From the NCBI GenBank assembly GCA_934087065.1, contig CAKOIS010000003.1, positions 49,346 through 113,345 of the forward strand: a stretch of 64,000 nt of DNA, given 5' to 3'. Position numbers and translations under genes: made by a program. How positions within the stretch are numbered: position 1 is the first letter of the stretch; each line of letters opens with the position of its first letter. This document shows, piece after piece, positions 8,636 through 17,720 of this stretch. The notes under the pieces are model-generated. The model saw only the letters and a list, made by a program, of their open reading frames with translations. It ran no database searches and had not been told where the DNA came from. The DNA is from an uncultured Bacilli bacterium (GTDB taxonomy: Bacteria > Bacillota_I > Bacilli_A > RF39 > UBA660).

Positions 8636-9330
8636 AAATAGTAGGAAAGAATGCTGCAAGAGAAATATTAAATAGTTCTAATAAAATAGAATGTATTTAT
8701 TTAAATGAGAACTTTAATAATAGTGAAATACTTAAACTTATTAATAAAAGACATATTACACCAATTTATAAAAGCATGAGTGAAATGGATAAACTTAGTA
8801 AGGAAGTACATCAAGGTATTATTATTGAAGCAGAAGATTATGAGTACTATAGTATTGAAGATATTAAAAGTGATAGTGAAGCAAACTTTATAGTTATATT
8901 AGACCATATAGAAGACCCAAGAAATTTTGGCGCAATTATAAGAACTTGTGAATGTGCTGGAGTAGATTATATAGTTATTCCAAATAAAAGAGGTACATTA
9001 GTTACTAGTACAGTTATGAAAACTTCAAGTGGTGCTCTTACTAATCAGAAAGTTGCTTTAGTATCTAACTTAAATAATACAATTTCTAAATTAAAAGAAC
9101 TAGGCTACTGGATAGTGGGAAGTGATGCTGAAGGGACAGACTACAGAAGTATTGATTATACAGGGAAAGTAGCTTTAATTATTGGCAGTGAAGGTTTTGG
9201 ACTTAAAGAACTTGTAAGAAAGAATTGTGACTATATTGCAAGTATTCCACTTAAAGGAAAAGTAAATAGTTTAAACGCATCAGTTGCGGCAGGTATACTT
9301 ATTTATGAAGTAGTAAGGAATAGAAAATGA
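8632..9330 (+). CDS. rlmB: 23S rRNA 2'-O-ribose methyltransferase, TrmH/RlmB family
   Basis: 232 aa. A short N-terminal substrate-binding domain is followed by the SpoU/TrmH catalytic domain with its three motifs: DPRNFGAIIRTCECAG, IGSEGFGL and IPLKGKVNSLNASVAAGI. RlmB methylates a guanosine of 23S rRNA. Translationally coupled by ATGA overlaps to trxB upstream and the sigH-like gene downstream, matching the rlmB-(yacP)-sigH order of Bacillus with yacP missing. Confidence 0.92.
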   Translation: MKIVGKNAAREILNSSNKIECIYLNENFNNSEILKLINKRHITPIYKSMSEMDKLSKEVHQGIIIEAEDYEYYSIEDIKSDSEANFIVILDHIEDPRNFGAIIRTCECAGVDYIVIPNKRGTLVTSTVMKTSSGALTNQKVALVSNLNNTISKLKELGYWIVGSDAEGTDYRSIDYTGKVALIIGSEGFGLKELVRKNCDYIASIPLKGKVNSLNASVAAGILIYEVVRNRK

Positions 9331-9887
9331 CAACTGAAGAGTTAGTGTGTCTTGCTAGAAATAATAATGAACTAGCAATTAAAGAAATAATTAGTATGTA
9401 TAATCAAACATTAAAAATATGTGTATCTAAATATTTAAGAACTGCAAGTAAGTGTGGACTAGAATATGGTGACTTGTATCAAGAAAGTTTAGTTGGTTTA
9501 ATGGAAGCAATAAAACTATTTGATGAAACTAAGAATAGAAAATTTAATACTGTAGTAACACTTGTTATTAATAGAAAATTACAAGATTTGATTAAGAATA
9601 ATAATAGAAAAAAGAATAATGTTTTAAATGAAGCAATATCTTTAGATAATGATAATCTAGGACTTTATAATGTTCTTAGTACAAGTGGAAATGTTATAGA
9701 TAAAGTAATTAATATTGAAACAGATAAAGAAATAAAAGAATACTTAACAATAGAAGAAATAAAAGTGTATGAGTTAAAAAAGGATGGTAGAAGTAATAGA
9801 GATATATCTAAAATACTAGATAAACCTTATAAAAATATAACTAATACAATTTCTAGAATTAAATGTAAGTTAATCAGTTTAGATTAG
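9327..9887 (+). CDS. sigH: SigH-like sigma-70 family factor
   Basis: 186 aa, shorter than Bacillus SigH (about 218). Region 2 is visible as DLYQESLVGLMEAIKLFDETKNRKFNT (split here by residue 70), and a region 4 helix-turn-helix lies at about 140-180 (GRSNRDISKILDKPYKNITN). SigH directs early sporulation transcription. The position right after rlmB, as in Bacillus and Clostridium, supports SigH over a generic ECF factor. Start ATG overlaps the rlmB stop. Confidence 0.8.
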   Translation: MTTEELVCLARNNNELAIKEIISMYNQTLKICVSKYLRTASKCGLEYGDLYQESLVGLMEAIKLFDETKNRKFNTVVTLVINRKLQDLIKNNNRKKNNVLNEAISLDNDNLGLYNVLSTSGNVIDKVINIETDKEIKEYLTIEEIKVYELKKDGRSNRDISKILDKPYKNITNTISRIKCKLISLD

Positions 9888-10038
9888 CTTATTTTTGTAT
9901 AATAAGATATCTCTATTTTATCTACAACCTATATGTATCTAATTGACTTAAAAGCGATTTTGTGGTATATTTATGTAGTCGTTCAAAACTTTATTTTAAT
10001 TTATAATAAATTTATGATAAAAAGGAAGGTGTTATTTT

Positions 10039-11688
10039 ATGAATAAAATAAGAGTGTTTAGTCTTGGTGGACTAAATGAAAACGGGAAAAATTTGTATGT
10101 AATAGAAATTAATAATAGAATATTACTTTTTGATGCAGGACTTAAGTATGCTAATGAGAAGATGCTTGGTGTTGATTATGTAATTCCAGATATTACTTAT
10201 TTAGTTGAAAATAGAAAGAGAATAGTAGGTCTTTTTATAAGTCATGCTCATTATGAAAATATGGGATGTTTAACAGATATAATCAAGCAAATACCAGACT
10301 TACATGTTTTTGCAACTAATTATACGTCTAAAATTATTGAAATTGAAGCTAAAGAAGCTGAAGTTAAGATAAATAATTTACATATAATTAAGCCTTATAG
10401 AAGAGTTGATTTTAAAGAGTTTAGTGTATTTCCATTTAGTGTAAGCCATAGTGTACCAGAAAGTGTAGGTTTTAGTATAAACACACCTAATGGTGCGATA
10501 GTGTATATGACTGACTTTGTAATAGATAGTACAATGAATGGAATGTATGATATGGACTTAGGTAAACTTGCTTATATAGGTAAACAAGGTGTATTAATGC
10601 TTATGAATGAAAGTGTGTTTAGTGAGAAAGTTGGCTTTACAAGTCCTAATCATAAGCTTGACAAATACTTTAAAGATGTTGTTGAAAAAAGCGAAGGAAG
10701 AATTATATTTAGTATATTACCACTTCATTTATTAACTATACAAAATATATTTGATGCAATAAAGGATACTAATAGAAAAGTAGTTGTAATGGGAAAATAT
10801 TTACAAAATATTATAGATATGGCTGTTAGAGAAAAGTATTTAAGTGTAGAAGAAGGAGTGATTGGAGACTTAAGAAATTTAAGGGATAGTGATAGTGTTA
10901 TTTTGGTAAGTAACGACAGAGAAAGTCCATATTATAACTTGAGTAGAATAGTAAATGGGTATGATAAATATGTAACTTTAGAAAGTACTGATGCAATATG
11001 TTTTGCTGACCCATCTTATGAAGCTCAAGAATTAACAAGTGTTAGAATTAAAAATGATATTGCTATACATGGTGTTAAAATATTTGATGTACCAAAAAAC
11101 AAAAGTGTTAGACTTCATGCATCAAGTCAAGATTTAATGCTTATGTGTAAGATATTTAATCCAAAATACTATATGCCAATTAAAGGAGAGTATCGTTATC
11201 AAGTTAATAATGCAAAGCTTGCTTTATTTGTAGGTATTCCTAAAGAAAATATTTTACTTAAAGAAAATGGAGACGTTGTTACTATAATTGATGGCGAGTT
11301 AAAAGATAAATTCGAGCATATTAGTGTTGATGATGTATTAATAGATGGAAAGAGCTCTAATGACGTAGGAGAATTGGTTTTAAAAGATAGAGAAATGCTT
11401 GGTAACAATGGTTTAATACTTATTTCTGCAACAGTTGATAAAAAAACTAAGAATATAAAGTGTGGACCTGAAGTTATTACAAGAGGATTTATTATTACTA
11501 AAGATGAAACTGACGTAATAGATGAGATTAAGAAAAGAAGTATTGAAGTGTTAAAAGCTAACACACATAATGGAAAGTATGCTGATTATACAAAGATTAG
11601 AACTGATGTAAGAGATAGTGTTGGTAGTTATATTTATAGACTTACTGAGAGTAAACCAGTTATTTTAACAGTTATACAGGAGGCATAG
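10039..11688 (+). CDS. RNase J-family protein with altered metal site (J2-like)
   Basis: 549 aa, collinear with RNase J over its metallo-beta-lactamase, beta-CASP and C-terminal domains. The canonical HxHxDH motif (usually HGHEDH) reads HAHYEN, and the MPIHGEYR histidine is Lys (MPIKGEYR). The HSVPES histidine and the Asp of the GDF motif (here TDF) remain. Three metal ligands are therefore changed, more than in Bacillus RNase J2, which is itself nearly inactive. A structural or RNA-binding partner of an active J1 encoded elsewhere is the likely role (inference). It precedes the nifS/thiI pair by one base, so they probably share a transcript. Confidence 0.85.
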   Translation: MNKIRVFSLGGLNENGKNLYVIEINNRILLFDAGLKYANEKMLGVDYVIPDITYLVENRKRIVGLFISHAHYENMGCLTDIIKQIPDLHVFATNYTSKIIEIEAKEAEVKINNLHIIKPYRRVDFKEFSVFPFSVSHSVPESVGFSINTPNGAIVYMTDFVIDSTMNGMYDMDLGKLAYIGKQGVLMLMNESVFSEKVGFTSPNHKLDKYFKDVVEKSEGRIIFSILPLHLLTIQNIFDAIKDTNRKVVVMGKYLQNIIDMAVREKYLSVEEGVIGDLRNLRDSDSVILVSNDRESPYYNLSRIVNGYDKYVTLESTDAICFADPSYEAQELTSVRIKNDIAIHGVKIFDVPKNKSVRLHASSQDLMLMCKIFNPKYYMPIKGEYRYQVNNAKLALFVGIPKENILLKENGDVVTIIDGELKDKFEHISVDDVLIDGKSSNDVGELVLKDREMLGNNGLILISATVDKKTKNIKCGPEVITRGFIITKDETDVIDEIKKRSIEVLKANTHNGKYADYTKIRTDVRDSVGSYIYRLTESKPVILTVIQEA

Positions 11689-11689
11689 T

Positions 11690-12814
11690 ATGATATATTT
11701 AGATTATAGTGCAACAACTCCAGTAAATGATAGTGTACTAGATAGTTATGTTAAAACAACACTCGAGTATATAGGTAATGCTAACTCAATACATAACTTA
11801 GGTGTTAAGAGTAAAGAGTTAATGATGAAAGCAACTAAGCAAATTGCTAATATGCTTGGATGTAATTTTAATGAGATTATTTATACAAGTGGCGCTAGTG
11901 AAAGCAATAGTACTGCAATAAAAGGAATAGCATTTAAATATGCTAACCGTGGTAAACATATAATAACAAGTTATTATGAACACAAAAGTGTAGTAGAAAA
12001 TATGGATTATTTAAGTAGTTTAGGATATGAAATTAGTTATGTTAACTTAAATAGTGATGGAAGTATTGATTTAAAACATTTAGAAAGTTTAATAAGAGAA
12101 GATACTATATTAGTAAGTATATGTGCAGTTAATAGTGAAGTTGGGTTTAAAGCTCCACTAAAAACTATTAGACAAATTATTAACAAAAAGAATAGTAAGG
12201 TAGTATTTCATAGTGATATGACTCAAGCTCTTGGTAAAATTCATGTTAACTTGAGTGATGTTGATTTGGCTAGTATGTCTAGTCATAAAATATATGCACC
12301 AAAGGGAATTGGTTTACTTTATAAAAAGAATGGAATAGAAATAACTCCATTAATATATGGTTTAACTGATAATTGTCCTTATAGGGGTGGAACACCAGCT
12401 TTACCGTTAATCGTAAGTTTTAGTAAAGCAGTAAGGCTTGCTGTTGAAAGCTTAGACGAGAACATAAAGAAATGTGAAGAGTTAAACACTATGTTAAAAG
12501 AAGGACTTAGTGACTTACCAGTTAATATAAATTCTAACAATATATGTGTGCCTCAAATATTTAATTTAAGTCTTAAAAAGATAAAGAGTGAAACTTTTGT
12601 AAGGGCTATAGAAAAAGATGGAATATATATAAGTACTACTACAGCTTGCTCTAGTAATGAACCATCTAGTATATTAAAACATATAACTAGTGATAAAGAA
12701 GTAAATTCTACTAGTATAAGAGTAAGTATTAGTTATTTGACTACAAAAGAAGAAATAAATAAGTTTATAGTAAGTTTTCATAAAACATATAAAGAGTTAC
12801 TATTAAAGGAGTAA
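11690..12814 (+). CDS. Cysteine desulfurase, NifS/IscS family
   Basis: 374 aa. The PLP lysine is in SSHKIYAPKG, the HSDMTQ motif binds cofactor, and the catalytic Cys sits in TTACSS near residue 320. The enzyme takes sulfur from cysteine as a persulfide. Placement 4 bases before thiI matches the NifZ-ThiI pairs of Firmicutes, in which the desulfurase feeds sulfur to tRNA 4-thiouridine synthesis. GGAGG precedes ATG 11690. Confidence 0.93.
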   Translation: MIYLDYSATTPVNDSVLDSYVKTTLEYIGNANSIHNLGVKSKELMMKATKQIANMLGCNFNEIIYTSGASESNSTAIKGIAFKYANRGKHIITSYYEHKSVVENMDYLSSLGYEISYVNLNSDGSIDLKHLESLIREDTILVSICAVNSEVGFKAPLKTIRQIINKKNSKVVFHSDMTQALGKIHVNLSDVDLASMSSHKIYAPKGIGLLYKKNGIEITPLIYGLTDNCPYRGGTPALPLIVSFSKAVRLAVESLDENIKKCEELNTMLKEGLSDLPVNINSNNICVPQIFNLSLKKIKSETFVRAIEKDGIYISTTTACSSNEPSSILKHITSDKEVNSTSIRVSISYLTTKEEINKFIVSFHKTYKELLLKE

Positions 12815-12818
12815 ATAT

Positions 12819-13988
12819 ATGAAAGAAGTAATAATGATTAAATATGCAGAGTTAACTACTAAAAAAGATAATAGAAATTTCTTTATAAATACTTTGGAAA
12901 AAAATGTGTTATCTTGTTTAGATGGTTTAAATCCAACTATTAAAAAAGACTACTATAGAATGTTTATATATGTTAGTGATATAGAAAGTAGTATTAGCAA
13001 ACTTAGTAAAGTTTTTGGTATTCATGAAATAGTAAGGTGTGTGTTTACAGAAGACGCTAGTTTAGAAAATATTGAGAATATTAGTAAGACTTTGATTAAA
13101 GAAGGAAGTGCATTTAAAGTTGTTACTAATAGAAGTGATAAAACATATCCAATTAATAGCATGGAGTTGTCTAGAATGGTTGGTGCTTATTTACTTAAAA
13201 ATGTTCCTAATTTAAAAGTAGATGTGCATAAGCCTAGTGCTATAGTTAATATTGAAATAAGAAGAGAAGGGGTTTATTTGTATTCTAGTGGAATACCTGG
13301 AATGGGAGGATATCCAACAGGTACTCTTGGGAAAGCACTTCTTATGTTAAGTGGCGGGATTGACTCAGTTGTTGCTGGTTTCTTAACTATGAAAAGGGGA
13401 GTTAAGTTAGATTTTCTTTATTTTGAAAGTTTACCTCATACAAGTTTAGAAGCAAGAGACAAAGTAATTAGTCTTGCTAAAATACTTAAGAGTTATGGGA
13501 ATACTGGAAAACTACTAGTTGTACCTTTTACTAAAATTCAGGAAACTATTTATAAGGAAATGAAAGGCGATTACATGATTACGATGATGAGAAGACAAAT
13601 GTATAAAATTGCTACAAGGGTTGCCAAAATGAGAAATGCTAATGCTATAGTAAATGGGGAAAGTATTGGTCAAGTAGCAAGTCAAACATTAACTAGTATG
13701 AAAGTAGTAAATGATGTAACAAATTATCCTATAATTAGACCACTTGCAAGTTTTGATAAGTTAGAAATAATGGATATAGCTAGAAAAATAGGTAGTTATG
13801 ATATAAGCATACTTCCTTATATTGACTGCTGTACTGTGTTTGTGCCACCTCATCCAGTAATAAACCCAAGACTAGATGTGGCAAGAAACGAAGAAGAAAA
13901 AATGGACGAAAGCTTGCTAGATGAAGCTATAAAAAATATAATTAAAATTGATTTAAACGAAGAAAACCTAGATAATGATTTACTTTAG
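12819..13988 (+). CDS. thiI: tRNA 4-thiouridine synthase ThiI
   Basis: 389 aa. Order: ferredoxin-like domain, THUMP domain (about 60-165), then a PP-loop ATPase with SGGIDS near residue 178. The C-terminal rhodanese domain of Enterobacterial ThiI is absent, as in Bacillus. ThiI adenylates U8 of tRNA and inserts sulfur supplied by the adjacent desulfurase. AGGAG lies 7 bases before the start. Its final codons form part of a terminator. Confidence 0.95.
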   Translation: MKEVIMIKYAELTTKKDNRNFFINTLEKNVLSCLDGLNPTIKKDYYRMFIYVSDIESSISKLSKVFGIHEIVRCVFTEDASLENIENISKTLIKEGSAFKVVTNRSDKTYPINSMELSRMVGAYLLKNVPNLKVDVHKPSAIVNIEIRREGVYLYSSGIPGMGGYPTGTLGKALLMLSGGIDSVVAGFLTMKRGVKLDFLYFESLPHTSLEARDKVISLAKILKSYGNTGKLLVVPFTKIQETIYKEMKGDYMITMMRRQMYKIATRVAKMRNANAIVNGESIGQVASQTLTSMKVVNDVTNYPIIRPLASFDKLEIMDIARKIGSYDISILPYIDCCTVFVPPHPVINPRLDVARNEEEKMDESLLDEAIKNIIKIDLNEENLDNDLL

Positions 13989-13996
13989 GTTTTTTG
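13963..13996 (+). terminator. thiI terminator built into the coding end
   Basis: AAAACCTA (13963-13970) pairs with TAGGTTTT (13986-13993). The thiI stop TAG is inside the 3' arm. Confidence 0.7.
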
Positions 13997-14038
13997 TTTA
14001 TATATACATTTTAAAATTCTTTTATAAAAGGGGTGCTC

Positions 14039-14067
14039 TTTACAAATAGGCTAATCTGTTATATAAT
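14039..14067 (+). promoter_or_regulatory. Sigma-A promoter for HD-domain gene
   Basis: TTTACA (14039-14044), 17-bp spacer, TATAAT (14062-14067). Confidence 0.75.
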
Positions 14068-14091
14068 TATTTCGTTGGAAGAAAGATTAAT

Positions 14092-14631
14092 ATGATTAAA
14101 AAATATAAAGAAGAATATAATAATTTAACAAAGAATATAATAAATAACGAGCATTTTCTTATGACTAAAAATGATATGCATCATGGTAGAACTAAGTATG
14201 AACACTTAGTTAGAGTAAGCAAATGCGCTTTTGTGATGTCTAAAATATTTAAGGCTGACACAATTACTTGTACAACAGCTGGGTTACTACATGACTTATT
14301 TTATGGAGAAAGAACAGACTCTATAGAAAATAGCTACTTAAACCATCCGCATACAGCTAGAAATAATGCTGTTAAGTATTTTGGTGTTGACGATAAAGTC
14401 GCTTCTTCGATTGAAACACATATGTTTCATCATGTTATATTAAAGAAAGTGTTTCCTTTTATAAATAAGGAAGAAGAAGCATCTATCAAATTTAGTAAAC
14501 CAAAAAGCAAAGAAGCTTGGATAGTCAGTATTGCAGATTTATTAGTAAGTATTAATGACTCAAAGTTCTTTGTTAGATATAAGTTTGACCTAGCATATTT
14601 GATGGTTATAAGTTTTATATTAAGTAAATAA
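14092..14631 (+). CDS. HD-domain phosphohydrolase-like protein
   Basis: 179 aa. The HD superfamily pattern is present: HLVRVSK, then GLLHDLFYG (the HD pair), a later HPHTARN, an ETHMFHH segment and a C-terminal SIADLLVS Asp. HD proteins of this size hydrolyse nucleotides or phosphate esters; the substrate cannot be told from sequence. It is monocistronic, between its own promoter and the topA promoter. Confidence 0.75.
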   Translation: MIKKYKEEYNNLTKNIINNEHFLMTKNDMHHGRTKYEHLVRVSKCAFVMSKIFKADTITCTTAGLLHDLFYGERTDSIENSYLNHPHTARNNAVKYFGVDDKVASSIETHMFHHVILKKVFPFINKEEEASIKFSKPKSKEAWIVSIADLLVSINDSKFFVRYKFDLAYLMVISFILSK

Positions 14632-14664
14632 AAAGATAATCATGTCTTTTTTTTATTAAAATAC

Positions 14665-14693
14665 TTGACAAACTTAGAATATTCTTTTATCCT
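14665..14693 (+). promoter_or_regulatory. Sigma-A promoter for topA
   Basis: TTGACA (14665-14670), 17-bp spacer, TATCCT (14688-14693). Confidence 0.7.
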
Positions 14694-14739
14694 TTATTTG
14701 TTAAGTGAAAATTTACCTATATATAAGAGAGGAAGAAAC

Positions 14740-16761
14740 ATGAAAAATTTAGTAATAGTAGAAAGTCCAAGTAAAAGTAAAACTATTGAAAAATACTTGG
14801 GTAAAGATTATAAAGTAACAAGTAGTAAAGGTCATATTAGAGACTTAGCTACAAGTGGTAAATTTGGTTTAGGAGTTGATATAGAAAACAACTTTAAGCC
14901 TAATTACAAAGTGATAACTGGAAAAGGAAAGCTAGTAACAGAGCTAAAAAAAGAAGTAAAGAATAGTGACTATGTAATACTTGCAACGGACCCAGACCGT
15001 GAAGGAGAAGCAATAAGTTGGCATTTAAAAGATGCTTTAGGGCTTAAAGATAACTATGGAAGAGTTGTGTTTAATGAAATTACTGAAGGCGCAATTAAAG
15101 AAGCATTTAAAGTTCCTAGAGAAATAGACATGGACTTAGTACACAGTCAAGAAGACAGAAGAATACTTGATAGAATTATAGGTTTTAGATTAAGTAAACT
15201 TATGCAAAGTAAGACTGAAGGAAAAAGCGCTGGGCGTGTACAAAGTGTAGCATTAAAACTAATCGTTGATAGAGAAAGAGAAATAGAGAACTTTAAAAGT
15301 GAAGAATATTTTACAATTGAAGGAATATTTTCTGATTTTGAAGCAACTTTAACAAAGTATAAGAATAAAAAGATAGAAATTAAGTCTGTAACTCAAAAAG
15401 ATGAAATTCTTAGTAAATTGTCTAATGCTTTTAAAATAGAAAATGTAGAAAGTAAAGAAAAGAAGAAAACTAGTAAACTTCCATTTACAACAAGTACACT
15501 AACTCAAACTAGTAGTATAAAACTTAATTTTAGTGCATCAAAGACTATGAAATTAGCTCAGGGGTTATATGAAGGTAAGAAAATTGGTAATACTTTAGTT
15601 GGTTTAATTTCTTATATGAGAACAGACTCTACTAGATTAAGTGATGTATTTGTTAAAGATACTTTTGAATTTATTAAAAATAACTATGGAAAGAATTATG
15701 TTGGTTATGTAAAGAAAACAAAAGAAAAAGAAAATGTACAAGATGCACATGAGGGTATTAGACCAACAAGTATTGAAAGAACACCAGAGAGTATTAAGTC
15801 TTATTTAACTCCAGATGAGTACAAACTTTATAATTTGATTTATATTAGAACTCTAGCTAGTTTAATGGCAGACGCTAAAGTAATGGCTACAAGTGTAATA
15901 CTTGATAATAATGACTATAAATTCACTTCAAGTGGACAGGTTGGTGTATTTGATGGTTATTTAAAAGTATATGGTGAATTTGAAGAAAGCAAAGATACTT
16001 ATTTACCTGATTTTGCTAACTTTAATTCAAATATAATTGTAAGTAAAGAAATTAAAGCAACAAGCCACTTTACTGAACCACCAGCAAGATTTAGAGAAGA
16101 TACACTTATTAAAGAACTAGAGAGTCTTGGTATTGGTAGACCTAGTACTTATGTTAAGATAATTGAAGTATTAAAAGAAAGAAAATATATAACTGTAGAA
16201 AATAAGAAGTTTATTCCAACTACAGTGGGTATACAAGTAACTGATAAATTACAAGAATTCTTTAGTAGTATAATAAATGTTAAATATACAAGTGATATGG
16301 AGACTGATTTAGATAAAGTTGCTGAAGGAAAATATGTATGGTATGAGCTTTTAGATAAATTCTATAAAGACTTTGAACCACTTGTTGAAGAAGCAATGAA
16401 GAAAATGGAAAAAGAAGCTCCTGAGGAAACTGGAGAAATGTGCCCAGTTTGTGGTAAACCTTTAGTTTATAGGTATGGTAAGTTTGGCAAGTTTGTTGCT
16501 TGCAGTGGATACCCTGAATGTAAGTATATTCCTAAGGTTGAAAAAAGTGTCACTGTTATATGTAAGTGTCCACTATGTGATGGGGATATAATCGTTAAAA
16601 AGACTAAACGAGGAAAAGAATTTTATGGATGTAGTAACTTTCCTAAATGTAAGTATGCTAGTTGGGATAAACCTACTGGGGAAGTTTGCACAAAATGTAA
16701 TGGTCTTTTAGTAGAAAAGAAAGGCAGTGTATATTGTCCTAATTGTAAGGTGGAAGAATAA
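14740..16761 (+). CDS. topA: DNA topoisomerase I
   Basis: 673 aa from ATG 14740, chosen because a GAGGAAG site precedes it and the Toprim domain starts at once (KNLVIVESPSKSKT). The reading frame is open further upstream but overlaps the promoter. The active-site Tyr is Y292 in YMRTDST. The C-terminus holds two four-Cys zinc-ribbon repeats and a third short one (CTKCNG...CPNC). The enzyme relaxes negative supercoils by a type IA mechanism. Confidence 0.97.
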   Translation: MKNLVIVESPSKSKTIEKYLGKDYKVTSSKGHIRDLATSGKFGLGVDIENNFKPNYKVITGKGKLVTELKKEVKNSDYVILATDPDREGEAISWHLKDALGLKDNYGRVVFNEITEGAIKEAFKVPREIDMDLVHSQEDRRILDRIIGFRLSKLMQSKTEGKSAGRVQSVALKLIVDREREIENFKSEEYFTIEGIFSDFEATLTKYKNKKIEIKSVTQKDEILSKLSNAFKIENVESKEKKKTSKLPFTTSTLTQTSSIKLNFSASKTMKLAQGLYEGKKIGNTLVGLISYMRTDSTRLSDVFVKDTFEFIKNNYGKNYVGYVKKTKEKENVQDAHEGIRPTSIERTPESIKSYLTPDEYKLYNLIYIRTLASLMADAKVMATSVILDNNDYKFTSSGQVGVFDGYLKVYGEFEESKDTYLPDFANFNSNIIVSKEIKATSHFTEPPARFREDTLIKELESLGIGRPSTYVKIIEVLKERKYITVENKKFIPTTVGIQVTDKLQEFFSSIINVKYTSDMETDLDKVAEGKYVWYELLDKFYKDFEPLVEEAMKKMEKEAPEETGEMCPVCGKPLVYRYGKFGKFVACSGYPECKYIPKVEKSVTVICKCPLCDGDIIVKKTKRGKEFYGCSNFPKCKYASWDKPTGEVCTKCNGLLVEKKGSVYCPNCKVEE

Positions 16762-16824
16762 AAGTCATGGTACTTTTATTTTTCTTTTAAGTGTGGTATA
16801 ATTTAAAAAGAAACGAGGGATATT

Positions 16825-17265
16825 ATGAAATTAAATAAAAATGGATGGGGATTGCTAGAGTTTTTCATATTCTTAGGAATATTTATATTTTGCTTGCTTG
16901 CTAGTGCTTTTGCGCTTAGAAAAGTTGGGTTGTTAGATGAAAACTGGAATTTTAGTTTCTATCACGATCAAAAGCCAACTCCACAAGAAAAAACTGATTA
17001 TAATGAGTTAGAAGAGAGTATGGTTAGTGCTTCAAAGAATTATATAAAAGACTTTTATAATAACCAATTAGGACTTGATACTCTTCATATTAAAGTTAGT
17101 TCATTAGTTGAAAATAACTATATGAGTGAGATAACTGATAAAGATGGAAAGTGTTCGGGGTACGTTTCTGTTTATGTAGATGATAACGGGGCTAATGTTT
17201 ATAAACCATATTTAAAATGCAAGAGTTATACTACAAGCGGTTATATTGAAAGGCATGATGGATAA
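16825..17265 (+). CDS. Small pilin-like (pseudopilin) protein
   Basis: 146 aa. The N-terminus (KLNKNG then WGLLE followed by a 20-residue hydrophobic stretch) fits a class III prepilin signal: cleavage after Gly and Glu at +5. The ectodomain begins with a conserved SASKNYIKDFY helix and has a VENNYMSEITDKDGKCSGYV segment, the layout of small gut-Firmicute pilins. No prepilin peptidase or assembly ATPase is in the window. The stop overlaps the next start by one base. Confidence 0.6.
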   Translation: MKLNKNGWGLLEFFIFLGIFIFCLLASAFALRKVGLLDENWNFSFYHDQKPTPQEKTDYNELEESMVSASKNYIKDFYNNQLGLDTLHIKVSSLVENNYMSEITDKDGKCSGYVSVYVDDNGANVYKPYLKCKSYTTSGYIERHDG

Positions 17266-17591
17266 TGAGTAATAAAGTAATAGTTTTGTGGGGGTCAATA
17301 ATTGTTTTCTTAGTTTGTGTAATATTTGTAATTGGAACATTTTATCAAAATGAGATAAAGTATATTACACTTAAAGAAGAAGTTAAAACTAGTGCAAAAG
17401 AATATATTAATAAGCATGAAGTAACTTATCCATTTAAAATTACTACTGAAGAGTTAGAAAGTTTAGGATATCTTGACGAACTTAGAATTGAAGATAAAGT
17501 GTGTATAGCTGATGTAACTGTAACTAAAAAGTGGATTTTTAAAAAATACAAAATAGATTTTACTTGTATAACTAAAGAGGAGACTAAATAG
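17265..17591 (+). CDS. Membrane-anchored pilin-like partner protein
   Basis: 108 aa. One N-terminal membrane segment (8-26) and an ectodomain that mirrors the upstream protein: a KTSAKEYINKH helix, an ITTEELESLGYLDEL segment and a C-terminal cysteine pair. It lacks a clear Gly/Glu prepilin site. It probably forms an operon and perhaps a complex with the upstream pilin-like protein (inference from overlap and resemblance). Confidence 0.5.
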   Translation: MSNKVIVLWGSIIVFLVCVIFVIGTFYQNEIKYITLKEEVKTSAKEYINKHEVTYPFKITTEELESLGYLDELRIEDKVCIADVTVTKKWIFKKYKIDFTCITKEETK

Positions 17592-17606
17592 AAGGTCTCT
17601 TTTTTA
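17580..17606 (+). terminator. Terminator after the pilin-like pair
   Basis: GAGAC (17580-17584) and GTCTC (17595-17599) enclose the stop codon and are followed by T6. Confidence 0.7.
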
Positions 17607-17720
17607 TTGCTGTTTTTACACAAAATATGTAAAATTTTGTGTCAAATTTTGCGTAAAGTCAAAATAAAAAAAAGACTTTTCTCGTTTTTTGTCGAATAAA
17701 TATATTAGGAGGGAAAAATT

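Noticed and set aside
8632..9330. Mycoplasma-type genetic code (TGA as Trp)
   Set aside because: trxB and rlmB end at TGA with ATGA coupling to the next gene, and Trp is always TGG.
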